A stretch of 64,000 nucleotides of DNA from Cylindrotheca closterium (GCA_933822405.4 CAKOGP040001869.1:206816-270815), one strand, 5' to 3'; positions 50,941 to 62,141 are shown, numbered from the stretch's first letter. Numbers and translations are program-made. Notes: generated from the sequence alone by a model not told the origin.

Positions 50941-52914
50941 ATGTCGACAAGCAGCATTACAACGCTTGTTCTTGAAGACGAGGTATGTGGTTATATCGAA
51001 TCCACTGATAGCCTTGTGTAATTAATTCTTCTAAAAAATCCCCTCATCATTTCTTTCTATTGTTAGAGTCTCCTCTTTTCAATTCTATCGTTTTGTGACG
51101 ATAGGACAAGTCGGAATGAAGTCCTCTTTCTTTCCAAGCGTTTCTTGGATTTATTGACTAGTGAAGTCTCGTTTCGATGGCGTCTCCAATGCCTTCATAT
51201 TGTACATGGAATCTACTCTCCTCCTACTTTGGGCCTGAAGCAGACCTGGAAAGATATCTATCTGGAGTCTTATCCACAAAGAAATCTCTGGAGTGCCCAC
51301 AAGAATAGTAAATCAGATAGCGAATCCAACAAGATTCTTGCTTGTATGCGTTTGAAACCAGTGCTTGACGAGCCCAGCGAACATCAAGCCGCTCCTGCAG
51401 AGAAAATTGTATTGCCACTTCACCAAAGATTGGCACTCATTCGAATGAGCCAAAATCTGAAATCAAATCGAGAAGCACTGCGTGTGCTACAAATGCAAGG
51501 AGATTGGTTCACAGCGCAATGGCAACAAGAAAAATCTTGCAATGAAGAAGCAGATGGCAAAGAAATTACACCGCAAGAAGAAGTTGCCGGTTTGCCAAGT
51601 CTCATTGGTGGGGTTCATTCCATCGACCACGAAAATAATCGTGTATTTGTAGTTGATCATACCAAAGGATTACGAGAGTTTTCCTTTGATCATGTGTTAC
51701 CAGATCTTTCGTCTCAGGATATGACCTATGAAACTTGCGCACGACCCCTGGTCACAAACTTTGTCAATGGCTTCAATTCGACCTGCTTGGCATATGGCCA
51801 AACTGGGTCGGGTAAGAGTCATACAATGTTTGGACCCCATGATCCATCAAACGAGTTAATGTCATTTGATCAGAATTCTAGCCAATGGGGAATTATTCCG
51901 CGTGCATGCTACGAAGTCTTCCAAGCATTGGAATATCGACAGGCGAATGTGAGGATAGAAATTGATGCCTCTGTTTCCATGAGCTACATTGAAATCTATG
52001 GCGAAAGTGTCTCAGATCTGTTAAGAGAGCGAGCACCTTGTGGCCATAGCAAAGTTGCCGCACAACGGTATGTTCTCGATGGTGAAGCCGAAAAAAGTGT
52101 CGCTTCTTTTGAAGACACAGTTAAGTTGCTAAATCAAGGAGAACTACAAAAACGTACTGCTTCGACGGCAATGAACGAGCGCTCGTCTCGAGCTCATACT
52201 CTGTTGATCTTGACCCTAAAACAAAGAGCCCATACCTTAGGCCAGGTGGTCACCAGCAGGCTATTCTTGCTGGATCTTGGAGGAAGTGAAAATCTGAAAA
52301 AGAGCAAAGCTAACACTAATGCTCAACGAACAAAAGAAGCAGTAAACATCAATCTTGGTTTGCTGGCACTTAAGCGATGTACAGCAGCTTTGAACTCGAC
52401 TACTAGAGGCAAGAAAAGCCATGTCCCATATCTTGACTCGAAGCTAACTATGTTGCTATCTGAGGGACTTGGCGGCAACAGCAAAAGTTGCGTCATCCTT
52501 TGTGCAGCTCAAGATCCCGAGCATGCAAAGGAAACTTTGGATACAGTTGCATTTGGTCGAGCTATTAGCAACGTATCGAATGATCGTAAACGTAGCGATG
52601 AAGAAAGTATGCTGAAGCACTTGTTAAATGATATTGATATGTCAATTGCGAAATGTGAGGAGAACATTCGACGAAATGAACGATGGGAGACGAAAACAGT
52701 GAAGCAAACGAATGCGTATGACGAAATGGAAACCAAGGTGACAACATTGTTGGTGGGTGCCGAGTCTGATCGTCTAGAGCTGGAGAAGTTGCTCCGACGA
52801 CGTGCCCAGTTGACTGGAACCGCAATCGACATTGCCGATGCCGAGAACATTGTTGGATTTGGGAATGCGCATAGCTACGGAATGGGTCAACAGATGGTTC
52901 CCAAGAACGAGTAA
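50941..52914 (+). CDS. Divergent kinesin motor with N-terminal F-box-like segment
   Basis: Two exons, 50941-50982 and 51067-52914, with an 84-nt intron (GTATGT...TTGTTAG), give 629 aa. Residues ~15-55 (SLLFSILSFCDDRTSRNEVL then FLSKRFLDLLTSEVSFRW) look like an F-box. The motor follows: a weak RVRP-like ACMRLKP, a ~100-residue charged insertion, the P-loop AYGQTGSGKSHTMFG (~257-270), NERSSRAHT for switch I (canonical SSRSH) and LLDLGGSE for switch II (canonical DLAGSE), then VPYLDSKLTMLLSEGLGGNS. Changes in both switches suggest unusual ATPase behaviour or a non-motile role. A short coiled coil closes the protein. The fusion is supported by one continuous second exon. Confidence 0.8.
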
Positions 52915-53219
52915 TACATTTGTAAACAGTAGTTGTTAAAGTAAAAATAGTGGAGTTTTATATTTTGAAGTCGGTCCATCTATTCTGTTATGGAATTGTC
53001 AAAGACTCTGTTGCTGCGACGATTTGCTTGAAGAATATTGGTGACTTACTCGTCTTTGCGAACAGTGGGCAGTGTCAACCATCAAGGCTGCATTTCTCCT
53101 CCAAAGTCGCAAAATGCCGGTGAGACATTTGCCACTACGCAAGCATCAACAGTATAAGAGAACAGGTCTCTTGCGGCAACAATCTCAACATGTTCAGATA
53201 GAATCAGAGTTTTCCATAT
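52915..53219. other. Convergent intergenic region
   Basis: These 305 bp lie between the kinesin and histone deacetylase stops. Nothing is seen beyond presumed 3' UTRs. Confidence 0.45.
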
Positions 53220-54490
53220 TTACTGTGATGATTGAAGTTTCGAAAGATATTGATGGGCTTGAAAGTACACGTTGGCATGAGCCTCAATAATCGGTGCCCA
53301 ATCATCTGCTCGAGGATAACCTCCCCCCATACAGATTACCAGAGGAACTTTCATTTTATGTGAGAACTCGTACATCAAGTTGTTGCGTCGACTCACTGCT
53401 TCCTGCGACAAACTCATCCGCCCAAGTCGGTCCACCTCCAACACGTCTACTCCTGATTGAAAGAATATCAAATCAAACTTTTCATCTGACTTTTTGTTTT
53501 CGTTGTAGATTTGATTCAGCCAATGATTGAGCGTCATCAAGTAGGTCTGATCGTTGCATTCAATTGGCAGCTCAATGTCCAAGTCCGAGTCTTCCTTCTT
53601 GGAAAAGTAGTTTCCCACGCAATGTAACGAAAATGTAAAAACGTTTGGATCCTTTTCGAAGAGCACAGCGTTTCCATTGCCTTGATGAACGTCCAAGTCC
53701 ACCATGAGGACCTTTCGAATGGTACTAGGGTATTCTCGCAATATCACATTGGCAGCCACGGCCATGTCAGAAAAGACAGAAAACCCTTCCCCTCGATCAT
53801 AAAATGCGTGATGGGTTCCTCCTGCAACGTGCGCTGCCCAAGGTGCAGGTCTGTCGGTTAGATGCTGTTGATCTTGCCAGAGTTGACAAACATCACGGGC
53901 TGCCGCCAGAGTCCCACCGACCGAACTGGTTGCCCGATCCACTCCTTGTTGGGACCAGGGAAAACCAACATTCCTTTGTTCTTCTTTTGTCTGATCCCCC
54001 GTCAGAAATCGATTGATGTATTCCATAGAATGTGTTGTAGCAAGCTCGTCAAAGGTGGCCAAAGGGGACACACAAAATTCTAGTCAAAAGGGATCGATGA
54101 GATTTGGTGCCCACCCAGTGACAATTCAAGACGTCGCGAAATGAGAGACTCACCACAATCAATCAGATTCTGTTGTTCTTCACTCAACTCGTTTATCAAT
54201 CCCTGTAGTTTGTGCCTCACTTGGGCATATTTCTTCATTGGAAACCGGTGTCTGGGAGGAAGGTTGACCTCGTAGACATCATTGTAGTATAATCGAAAGA
54301 AGGGCTTGAACGCAGTTTCATCTCGGGAAAATGTAGAAGAGGCGCGCAATATCGCTGATCTTCTATTTGCTGTCGTTGCCAGGCTCACAAAAGCGGTGGA
54401 AACTTTGACCCTCATGAAGCAGGCTAAGGTGTTTGTAGTTGATGGTGTTGGAAATGAAGAATGATCAATCGTCAGTCCCGACAAACTCAT
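53220..54490 (-). CDS. Histone deacetylase family protein, class IV/HDA2-like
   Basis: Two exons, 54154-54490 and 53220-54079, joined across a 74-nt intron (GTGAGT...TGACTAG), give 398 aa. The domain starts at LYYNDVYEVNLPPRHRFPM. The core has AAHVAGGTHHAFYDRGEGFS (the tandem His), VFSDMAVAA, VDLDVHQGNGNA (Zn Asp and His) and ICMGGGY. The exon junction restores EFCVSPLATFDELATTHS, the family segment. Layout resembles the small class-IV/plant HDA2 and bacterial deacetylase group rather than class I nuclear enzymes. The ~65-residue basic, Asp/Glu-poor extension before the domain could be organellar targeting, so the substrate may not be histone. It is divergent from the aminotransferase, 140 bp between ATGs. 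Confidence 0.88.
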
Positions 54491-54630
54491 GACTCAGATT
54501 GAGTCAAATCAGTCATTTGAAGGTGCAACAACAGAACGAACCAACAACAACTCAACACTTTAGCACCCCTTGTCCTTCGGCGAAAGAACAACAGAAACTT
54601 TCTGTTCTTTCCTAACGCGTCACTATTACT
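54491..54630. promoter_or_regulatory. 140-bp bidirectional promoter
   Basis: This is the whole space between the deacetylase ATG (minus) and the aminotransferase ATG (plus). Any promoter elements must be compact and shared or overlapping with the 5' UTRs. Confidence 0.5.
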
Positions 54631-55910
54631 ATGTTTGTTCGGCCTCTACGAAACGGTGTAAAAGGTTTCTACGAGAAATTAAGTAGGCGATGGATATCCT
54701 CCTCCCAATTGACGGTGGAATTGACCAAGGACACCTCGCGATTTGACAGTCGACCGACCAAAGAGGAGCTTTTATTTGGCACCACCATGTCGGATCACAT
54801 GCTAATGATTGAATGGGAAACAACTAATGGGTGGGGTACCCCAAAGATTGCACCGTACCAAAATCTTAGTATCAGCCCAGCAGCTACAAGTCTCCATTAC
54901 GGGCTCCAATGCTTTGAAGGAATGAAGGCATACAAGTCCCTCGACGGTGATGAATCGCTTCGATTGTTCCGCCCCAACAAGAACATGGAACGCCTATCAA
55001 ATTCCATGGATCGTTTGCACATGCCTGGGGCAGACTTTGACCGGAAAGAATTGGAAAAGTGCATTGCGGAACTCGTCAAAATTGATGAGAAATGGATTCC
55101 GTCGGGGGAAGGATATTCACTGTACATACGGCCCACATGTATTGCAACGCATCCATTCTTGGGTTTAGTAAGTATCTATGCTACTAGATTGTACTTTTAT
55201 CAAATGCCATTAGGAGACGTTGGCATGGCATTCATTTTCTTTCTCCTCTAATGTCCTTCCACACATTCAAATCACAGGCATCCCCTACCAGCCTTCTCAT
55301 GTACGTCATTACCAGTCCCGTCGGTCCCTACTACAAGAGTGGCTTTGATCCTATTCGTTTGACGGCGGATACCAGCTACGTCCGCGCCTGGCCAGGAGGA
55401 ACGGGGAATTCCAAGGTTGGAGGCAACTATGCTCCAACCATGAAGCCAGCCGCTGAAGCGACAGAGTCTGGCTATTCACAAGTCTTGTGGTTATTTGGGG
55501 AGAATCGTGAAGTGACAGAAGTTGGATCTATGAACTTGTTCTTTCTGATAAAAGACAAGGTAACAGGGAAGCCAGAATTGGTCACTCCTCCATTGACACG
55601 AGGTGATATTTTGCCAGGTGTCACTCGGGATAGCATCCTTCATTTGGCCATGACTTGGGGTGACGTGGACGTATCAGAAAGATTTCCCGAGATGGCCGAG
55701 ATTCAAGAAGCTGCAAATGATGGTCGGCTGATAGAAGCCTTCGGTGCAGGTACTGCAGCTGTAGTAACGCCTATTTCCTGCATCAAATACAACGGTGAAG
55801 ATATTGAAATTCCGGCGGTGGGTAGTGTTACGCAAAGAGTCTGGGATGAGATCACTGGCATTCAATACGGCAAAATTGAAGGCCCAGAAGGATGGAGTGT
55901 CGTGCTATAA
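54631..55910 (+). CDS. Branched-chain amino acid aminotransferase
   Basis: Two exons, 54631-55167 and 55278-55910, with a 110-nt intron (GTAAGT...ATCACAG), give 389 aa. This is a class-IV PLP enzyme that interconverts Leu/Ile/Val and their 2-oxo acids. Motifs include HYGLQCFEGMKAY, IRPTCIATHPFLG, the PLP Lys225 in NSKVGGNYAPTM, and EAFGAGTAAVVTPI. The start (MFVRPLRNGVKGFYEKLSRR) is basic and acid-free, a typical mitochondrial presequence. The length suits the family after removal of the leader. Confidence 0.95.
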
Positions 55911-56065
55911 TTTTGTGGACGGATGATGATTCCTTCTTCGTTGCGAAAACATAATAAAACTATGTTAGCCCATATCTTTCTTTGACAGTTTGCACGTCAG
56001 TGGCTTCAAAACAAAAGCCAATACATTCCATCAACATCACAAAAGCAAAAGCCAATACATTCAAC

Positions 56066-57000
56066 ATGAGAACGACTACTCCCCTGTGCGTGCTTGCACT
56101 AAGTGCAAGTCAATCCAGTGGCTTTTCGTTTCATCATATTACTAGAATACAAAGAACAAGTGAAACCACTTTGTCTGCCTCCCGGAGAGAAGTCATCGCC
56201 ATTCCAGCAGTTCTTCTCTTGCCCGCCATTCTTTCCTCCCCTGTCAACGCTGAAGAGGGTGACTTGACATCGCAAATGTTCAATCCGGATGGATCACCCA
56301 AAGAAGGTGTCGAAACTGAAGCCAAGGAACGCACTGTCGAATTCTCATGGGATTTCTCGAAGGATCTTTCCTTGAGTGAAGACGGCCAAAACATTGGCAC
56401 TACCCAATCTGGCAAACAAGTAAAGTTGAAGTACAAGTACCCCTTCAAATGGTCTGACGGAAAGGATGGGGATGTCATATATTTCGATCGAAGCGAGGGA
56501 ACCAATGCCAAGGCTTGCAAACGAGTTACCGTCTTCCAAGCCGAAGGAGATGCAGACATTGATAGATTGAAGAAGGCTTCTCTCGTTGGAGTTGCAAAGT
56601 CCATCGGTGCTCCCAAGGACACCTTGGAACGACTGTATAAGGCTGATATTATATCAGGAAAAATCGATTATCGAAACGACCAAGCGTACTACGAATGGGA
56701 TATGGCTGCTGCTGTAAGTATACCATGCACATGTTCGATAGTCTCCTAGCTTTGATCGATAACCAACTCAACTTCTTATTCAACCCTTTGATGTAGCCGG
56801 ACTCTTGCAGCAACTCGGCAGAAAACTTGGGCCTGGGATTCTGTCCGTACGACAACATTTTTTTGTTGTCTGCTACCATAGTTGAGGATAAGCTGTATTG
56901 CATCGTGGTCGAGTGTGACTCCACCAAGATTTGGAAGCTTGCCAGTAGTGAATTGAAGCGGGTCCGATCTAGTTTCATAGTTGATGCAGTGTCAGCGTAA
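56066..57000 (+). CDS. Thylakoid-lumen PsbP-like protein
   Basis: Two exons, 56066-56713 and 56797-57000, with an 83-nt intron (GTAAGT...GATGTAG), give 283 aa. Targeting is three-part: an ER-type signal ending at SSGFSF (ASAFAP-like, Phe at +1), a transit peptide, then a thylakoid Tat-type signal (SRREVIAIPAVLLLPAILSS then PVNA). The mature part has PsbP-like strands (YPFKW..., DVIYFDRSEG, YYEWDMAAA) and a final KRVRSSFIVDAV. PsbP proteins stabilise the oxygen-evolving complex of photosystem II; PsbP-like relatives act as assembly factors. The second exon holds two Cys (DSCSNS, GFCPYD) that could form a lumenal disulfide. The longer frame starts at TTG (55982); the first ATG is used. Confidence 0.72.
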
Positions 57001-57460
57001 CTGATAGATCATTATCGCTAGCAGTGTCACTTTTTCTTCGTTTCTGTGTCGAATTCGAAACTATCATCATACTCGTATAGTGGTAGAGATCGCTTTGCAT
57101 TCTCTTTCAATGAAATGGTTTAATGCCCCTTACCTGTGCAATACAACAATACAAAAGGACTGTATACAAAGATTTCATATGCGTCTTATGAATTAATAGA
57201 GGTACCCTTTCGCTCATTCTTCTCTAGTAGGAACCAAAGCCCGACCCACGACACAAGTGGGTCCGCCTTTGACCCCAAATTACACAATGCTGCAGTCCAG
57301 CATATAGATATATATCAATATATTTCATTTTATAAAACAAGGTCCTTTCAGGCAGTAAAAAGGACCTTGCTGGTGTTCCATCAAGTAAATGTTCCCCATA
57401 AACAGATGTGCGAGCACCAACCACGATTGTTGAATGCTCCACGATTATTGAGTGCCCCAG
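57001..57460. other. Convergent intergenic region
   Basis: These 460 bp lie between the PsbP-like gene and the F-box/MYND gene. A short direct duplication (CACGATTGTTGAATGC and CACGATTATTGAGTGC) lies near 57421. No gene is seen. Confidence 0.45.
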
Positions 57461-59183
57461 TTACAAAAACTGGCACTCCTGCTTGTGCTGACTGGATCTC
57501 CAGTCATATACTTGGCAAAGCTTGCTACAGTATTTTGCTCGGCAACATCTGCTGCACATTTTCATGCGTGCGACTCGATCGACTTTGACACCCGCCTCTT
57601 CCCAGGCCAATGCCTGAGGGCTCTTTTTGGGTGATATGGTCACACAGGGCTTGGAGTTATCGGGTGGTGCATTCATATCACCACCGGAAGCAGCCCCGTC
57701 ATTATTGTTATTGTTTTGTTCATTGCCGTCTCCCAGGGCAATATTGGGTCGCCGACTCAACGACGCGGCAAACCCATCGTCATTGACATTTTGCTGAATG
57801 TCTTGTTGTCCAAACCTCGTGGGTCTTCTCATTCGCACCGCAGAGGTTGGATTCGTAGCCTTGTATGCCCATTTCCCGCATAATGGGTTCCAACAATGGC
57901 TTGTATTGAATCCCCGAAGTTCTGCAGAGTCCACATAATCTCTAAGCAGTAGTCTGTTAAGGCATGCTGGATCGAGATGGCGGCGTAGCGCATCAGCATT
58001 AGGTTCCCCGAATCGCTCCTTCATTTCTCTAACAGACAAAAGTTCCTGCAAGGCAGGAAGATAGCCGGTGGATGCAGCCAACTTCATAAATTGCGTTGCC
58101 TGCTCTGGAAGAGCGTCACGCAGTATTATTCCCAGTGTGTAAGACGATCTTACAAACCCATGCGATGATGCTATTTTGAGCATCAGAATTCCATTTCTCA
58201 AATCTTGATAGCAATAGCACTTTACAATCCCCAGCCTGTAAAAGGTTGAAAAACAAAAAAACAGAAGACGTCAGCAAAATACGATTGAAATGGAAAATTG
58301 GAAGATAGATCCTGTAGCGTGTTAAACACACGATGATCTTGATACTCCCGCATCACAAGCACACAAATCAATTCCATCAGCTTTTTACTTACATGTAGAG
58401 GGCCTCTAGGTTACCAGCCCGAGCAAACGGGGCCAAAGCTGCCGCAGCAGTGGCAGGAGAATCAGTATCTCGAATGATTCCCAACTTTCCAGTCTCCACA
58501 TTACCAGACACACTGACTTGAGCCAGCATGGTATCCGCATTGGAGAGGTCTCTAAAGATTTTGCAGGTGAGTTGCAGTGAACTTCGGTCCTCAACGGATC
58601 CCAGGAAGGAAAGACAATGAACAATTGCATCCTCCGGAACAGTGCTCAAAAAGGGAGAATTCTGTTGCTGTGTTTGTAGGGAATTGGATATGCTCCGGGG
58701 AACAGATACTATTTTGCTGTTTCCTCTGAATTTCTTCAAAGGCCTGTCGCCAGAAGCAGATTCCTCATCGGAAGGCACATCAAAGGAATAGCGACGCGTG
58801 GTTGGTGTTACCAGCGCGGGCGTCCTATTGCCTCCACTGAGGGAGTTGCTGCTTCTGCGTCTGCGTTTTCTACCATTCTGTTCAAACTCAGATGTATACG
58901 AACTGTCGTCCATTGAATCATCTTGTGATAATGGCCATTTGAAGAAACCTTTCGGTAAGCACGATAGTAACGAACCCCGGATCATGTTATCTATACCACT
59001 CGCTGTCCCCAAGTGCGAGGGCGTTGATCGATGATTTTTTTCCAAAGCCTCCGCCTCTCTTGAGCTCCTTGCTCCAACTTCTGCTGCGCAGCGCAGAACA
59101 ATACCTGCTCTCCGGCTATGGCCTAAATCATTAAGTAATGCGTCAAATGCGATCTCGTTATATCCAGAACTGAAAATGATCAT
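57461..59183 (-). CDS. F-box / Sel1 / MYND-finger protein
   Basis: Two exons, 58393-59183 and 57461-58235, with a 157-nt intron (GTAAGT...TTTTACAG), give 521 aa. The order is a Ser/Arg-rich head, an F-box-like segment (STVPEDAIVHCLSFLGSVED), Sel1-like helices across the junction (LEALYMLGIVKCYCYQ, then ASSHGFVRSSYTLGIIL), and a C-terminal MYND finger (CSRCCRAKYCSKLC then QVYDWRSSQHKQEC). This matches plant F-box-MYND proteins, presumed ubiquitin-ligase adaptors. The first Cys pair (HCWNPLCGKW) is separated from the rest by a ~75-residue Asn/Pro-rich insertion inside the finger. The ATG at 59183 is close to the assembly gap, so a further upstream exon cannot be ruled out. Confidence 0.8.
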
Positions 59184-59295
59184 TGGCCAGCTTCGCCAAT
59201 CGTTTTAGTCCAACGGACCCACATCTCTCAACTTGGACGAAAATTTTGGGTCCTGCAAGGCTTATTTTATTGTGTGACGATGATGATCCTGAGGC

Positions 59296-59571
59296 NNNNN
59301 NNNNNNNNNNNNNNNNNNNNNNNNNNNNNNNNNNNNNNNNNNNNNNNNNNNNNNNNNNNNNNNNNNNNNNNNNNNNNNNNNNNNNNNNNNNNNNNNNNNN
59401 NNNNNNNNNNNNNNNNNNNNNNNNNNNNNNNNNNNNNNNNNNNNNNNNNNNNNNNNNNNNNNNNNNNNNNNNNNNNNNNNNNNNNNNNNNNNNNNNNNNN
59501 NNNNNNNNNNNNNNNNNNNNNNNNNNNNNNNNNNNNNNNNNNNNNNNNNNNNNNNNNNNNNNNNNNNNNNN
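59296..59571. other. Assembly gap (276 N)
   Basis: A run of 276 unknown bases. It removes the 3' end of the PEP-mutase-family gene and probably the promoter or 5' UTR of the F-box/MYND gene, both on the minus strand. The bases right of the gap are coding; those left of it are presumably intergenic. Confidence 0.99.
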
Positions 59572-60927
59572 TATCTTGCATGGTTGATTCATATATTGCA
59601 TGTGTTGGTCTAGAAATCTTTGGTTGTAATCCACCATCTCTAGAGTAGCACGTAGGTCCTACTAGGTCCTACTAGGAGTTTGAAGTTGCTTTGAGAAGAA
59701 GTGGCAACAAAGGACACTACAAACTAATCAGTTTTGTAGCGTTGCTCCTCGGAGGCGTAGCTAGAAAATCCAACAGCATCCTGATTATAGTAGTAGTTGA
59801 ACACATTCAAGGGAAACAATGTGAGCACATGCCAGACAAACAAATTTGCCAGATGGTCGTTTCACTGGTAGGGTAGTACTGTACCTTGGTTTCGACAAAG
59901 GACACAATGACATCATCCGTAGGGGTTCCATTCTTTATTCTCTCCAAGGAATCAGTCATTGCCTTGATGGACGCGGACAAAAGTGTCAATGCTGCGGAAA
60001 AATGAGAAATGAAAATGATTAGCTTCAGTATTTCAATGGAAGATCAAAGACTACACCAAAATCCTCTGTCATTCGTCATCATCATCAATACTCACGATAG
60101 GCAGCCATGGTGTAACCCAACTTCTTTAGCTCTAGTGGAGATAATATTGGTGTCGATCCCTGTTCCAACATATTGGCCAACTTAGGGCCTTCCACTCGTT
60201 CACAGTACTCTTTCATTTGTTCAATCGATTCTGGTGCTTCTAAAAAGGTCATGTCACAGCCTGCTTCCCGAAAGGCCAAACATCGTTCAATGGCGGCTTC
60301 AAAACCATCAGATTTCAAAGCATCCGTCCGGGCAAGAATGAGTGGAGCCATGCCTTCTCCAAACTGGCCATTGTACTCGTCTCGAGCGTCGCAGGCTGCC
60401 TTTACCCTAGCCACCGCCTCGTCAAAGCCAACAACAGACTTGCCCACTACATGACCACAGCGCTTGGGAGCCACCTGGTCTTCGATCATAATTCCTGCCA
60501 TACCTGATCTAGCATATCCAAAGACGGTTCTCTTGACATTGACAGCATTTCCATAGCCAGTATCCCCATCGGCAATGCAAGGAATGGGATCTCGGCCCAT
60601 TTCCAATGCGGCACTAGACAAGCCTTCAGCTACGGTAGCAGTCGCCGACTGCATTTCACCATACGAGATAAGCTGAGTATCCGGATATCCATTGACGGCG
60701 GAAACTCCAAATCCAGTCATGAAAGTGGCATCAAAGCCAGCGCGAGTAACCAATCGGGCTGTCAAACCATCGTAACAACAAGGCAAGAGAAGGGGCATTT
60801 CACTCTCGCGAGTTCCACCCATTTCTGCCTCGAGTAGCTTTTGGAGGCGGAGGGGTGCCGGACATGCGAGTCCAGTGATAGTCGGAAGGCATAGTGCTAG
60901 TGCAAGAAGTGTGATTGACAGCTTCAT
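59572..60927 (-). CDS. Isocitrate lyase / PEP mutase family enzyme, secretory, 3' end in gap
   Basis: Exons 60096-60927, 59885-59991 and 59637 leftward into the gap. Introns are 104 nt (GTGAGT...CCGCAG) and about 247 nt (a weak GTACAG donor). Visible length is about 335 aa. Motifs include PCCYDGLTARLVTRAGFDAT, ADGDTGYGN, IEDQVAPKRCGHVVGKS (the K-[KR]-C-G-H signature), LARTDAL and FLEAPES. The first junction restores GYTMAAYPLTLLSASIKAMT, a family segment. The group includes 2-methylisocitrate lyase, oxaloacetate hydrolase and phosphonopyruvate-type enzymes, so the reaction is not fixed. The N-terminus MKLSITLLALALCLPTITGL is a signal peptide, so the protein enters the secretory route; no plastid Phe motif is obvious. 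I chose the ATG at 60927 over upstream frame because it starts the signal peptide. Confidence 0.82.
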
Positions 60928-61157
60928 GGTTTGGTTGATGTCTGATGTCTGTGAATTTTGGATATCGTGTTGATGATTGGATCCAAACGGCATGACGGAC
61001 AGGCGGAAATATTGAAAGCTACAGTAGTACTTGTAGATTTGGGCTTTCAACCAATAGTGTTTGAACTTGTCACCGACAAGGTCACTCGACTACATTACGC
61101 TGATCTTTAAATTTGTGCCTTCATACTTTATCTGCTCTCTAATGTATATCTGTCAGC

Positions 61158-62141
61158 CTAGTTTCCTCCAAATCCACCGAAGCGTTGGATCATTTCCTCC
61201 GTTTTTCGTTTGAATTCTTCTGCCTTGGCTGGGTCTTTGGGAACGCCATCATCTCCATTCGAGTACATGACTGCCAAGTTGAAACAACTAGGAGGATGAG
61301 CACCGGTCGCACACGCCGACAGCAATAACTGCTCAGCCCGCTTGGGATCTCGTTCAATGTAGTCTTTGTCTTTAGCTGATCGGGTTCGGTCATCTTCATT
61401 GGTTCGTTTTGCTACAGGTTCTTCTCCCGTAAGTTCTTTAGGAGACGCATTCTTGGCCATTCGATTAATCTTATCACCCCGCAACAGCATGGTCGCTAGG
61501 GTAAAGCACGATATCGAATCGCCAGTGTCACAAACCTGTTGGTACAAGTCCATGGCTTTATAGGGATCGTGTGGAATTTTCTTGCCTAGGGAGCCGGGTG
61601 GACTCAGCAGCATTTTTGCTTGAATGTGACAGGCACCTCCGTGTCCCGCCCGGCAGGCACGGTCAAAGACATTGTAGGCTCGTTTTCGATCAACTGGAAC
61701 ACCTCCCTTGCCTGTCATGAGCATCTTCGCCAAGTTGAAGCAGCCAGGGCCATAAGCCTTACCTTCGTCGACTTCAGCAGCGCTTGGACTCTTGTCACAG
61801 AGGGGTCGGAAACAAACATTTTCAAATAAATCAAAGGCTTCTTGGTGCTTTCGTTCGAACATACTCAAGAATTCACCAGTGGCGTAGCAGGCCGCCATGG
61901 GACCCTTTCCATTGTTGCAAGCTTCTATGTAATCGTCCACTTGCTGTCTGGATTCTTCATCAATAATTGAGGGCAATTCTGCCTGCAGCTTGTCGATTTC
62001 GTCATATTCATGGCCGGTTGGATCGGGAAACAGAGCTTCGTCTCCGACATTCTCACTGCTACTCTCTTGCGATGCCTCTTTTTTCTGGTTTGTTTCAAAT
62101 GATTTAGTGGGCGATATATCTATCGATTGTCCTTGTCCCAT
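61158..62141 (-). CDS. COA7: COA7-like Sel1-repeat protein
   Basis: 327 aa, single exon. Sel1-like repeats carry regularly spaced Cys pairs (ACYATGEFL, PGCFNLAKMLMTGKGGVPVD, GGACHIQAKMLL, ISCFTLATMLLRGD, PSCFNLAVMYSNGDDGVPKD). This alpha/alpha disulfide-stapled layout is that of COA7, a mitochondrial intermembrane-space assembly factor for cytochrome c oxidase, imported through its disulfides. Unlike COA7, it begins MGQGQS, a possible N-myristoylation site, followed by a ~70-residue acidic head. The fold is well supported; the exact orthology is less so. Confidence 0.7.
   Translation of the reverse strand: MGQGQSIDISPTKSFETNQKKEASQESSSENVGDEALFPDPTGHEYDEIDKLQAELPSIIDEESRQQVDDYIEACNNGKGPMAACYATGEFLSMFERKHQEAFDLFENVCFRPLCDKSPSAAEVDEGKAYGPGCFNLAKMLMTGKGGVPVDRKRAYNVFDRACRAGHGGACHIQAKMLLSPPGSLGKKIPHDPYKAMDLYQQVCDTGDSISCFTLATMLLRGDKINRMAKNASPKELTGEEPVAKRTNEDDRTRSAKDKDYIERDPKRAEQLLLSACATGAHPPSCFNLAVMYSNGDDGVPKDPAKAEEFKRKTEEMIQRFGGFGGN

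Noticed and set aside
57136..57588. 150-codon plus frame
   Set aside because: It overlaps the MYND coding sequence antisense and shows no domain.
59158..59637. Frames spanning the N gap
   Set aside because: Their length is created by unknown bases read as open.
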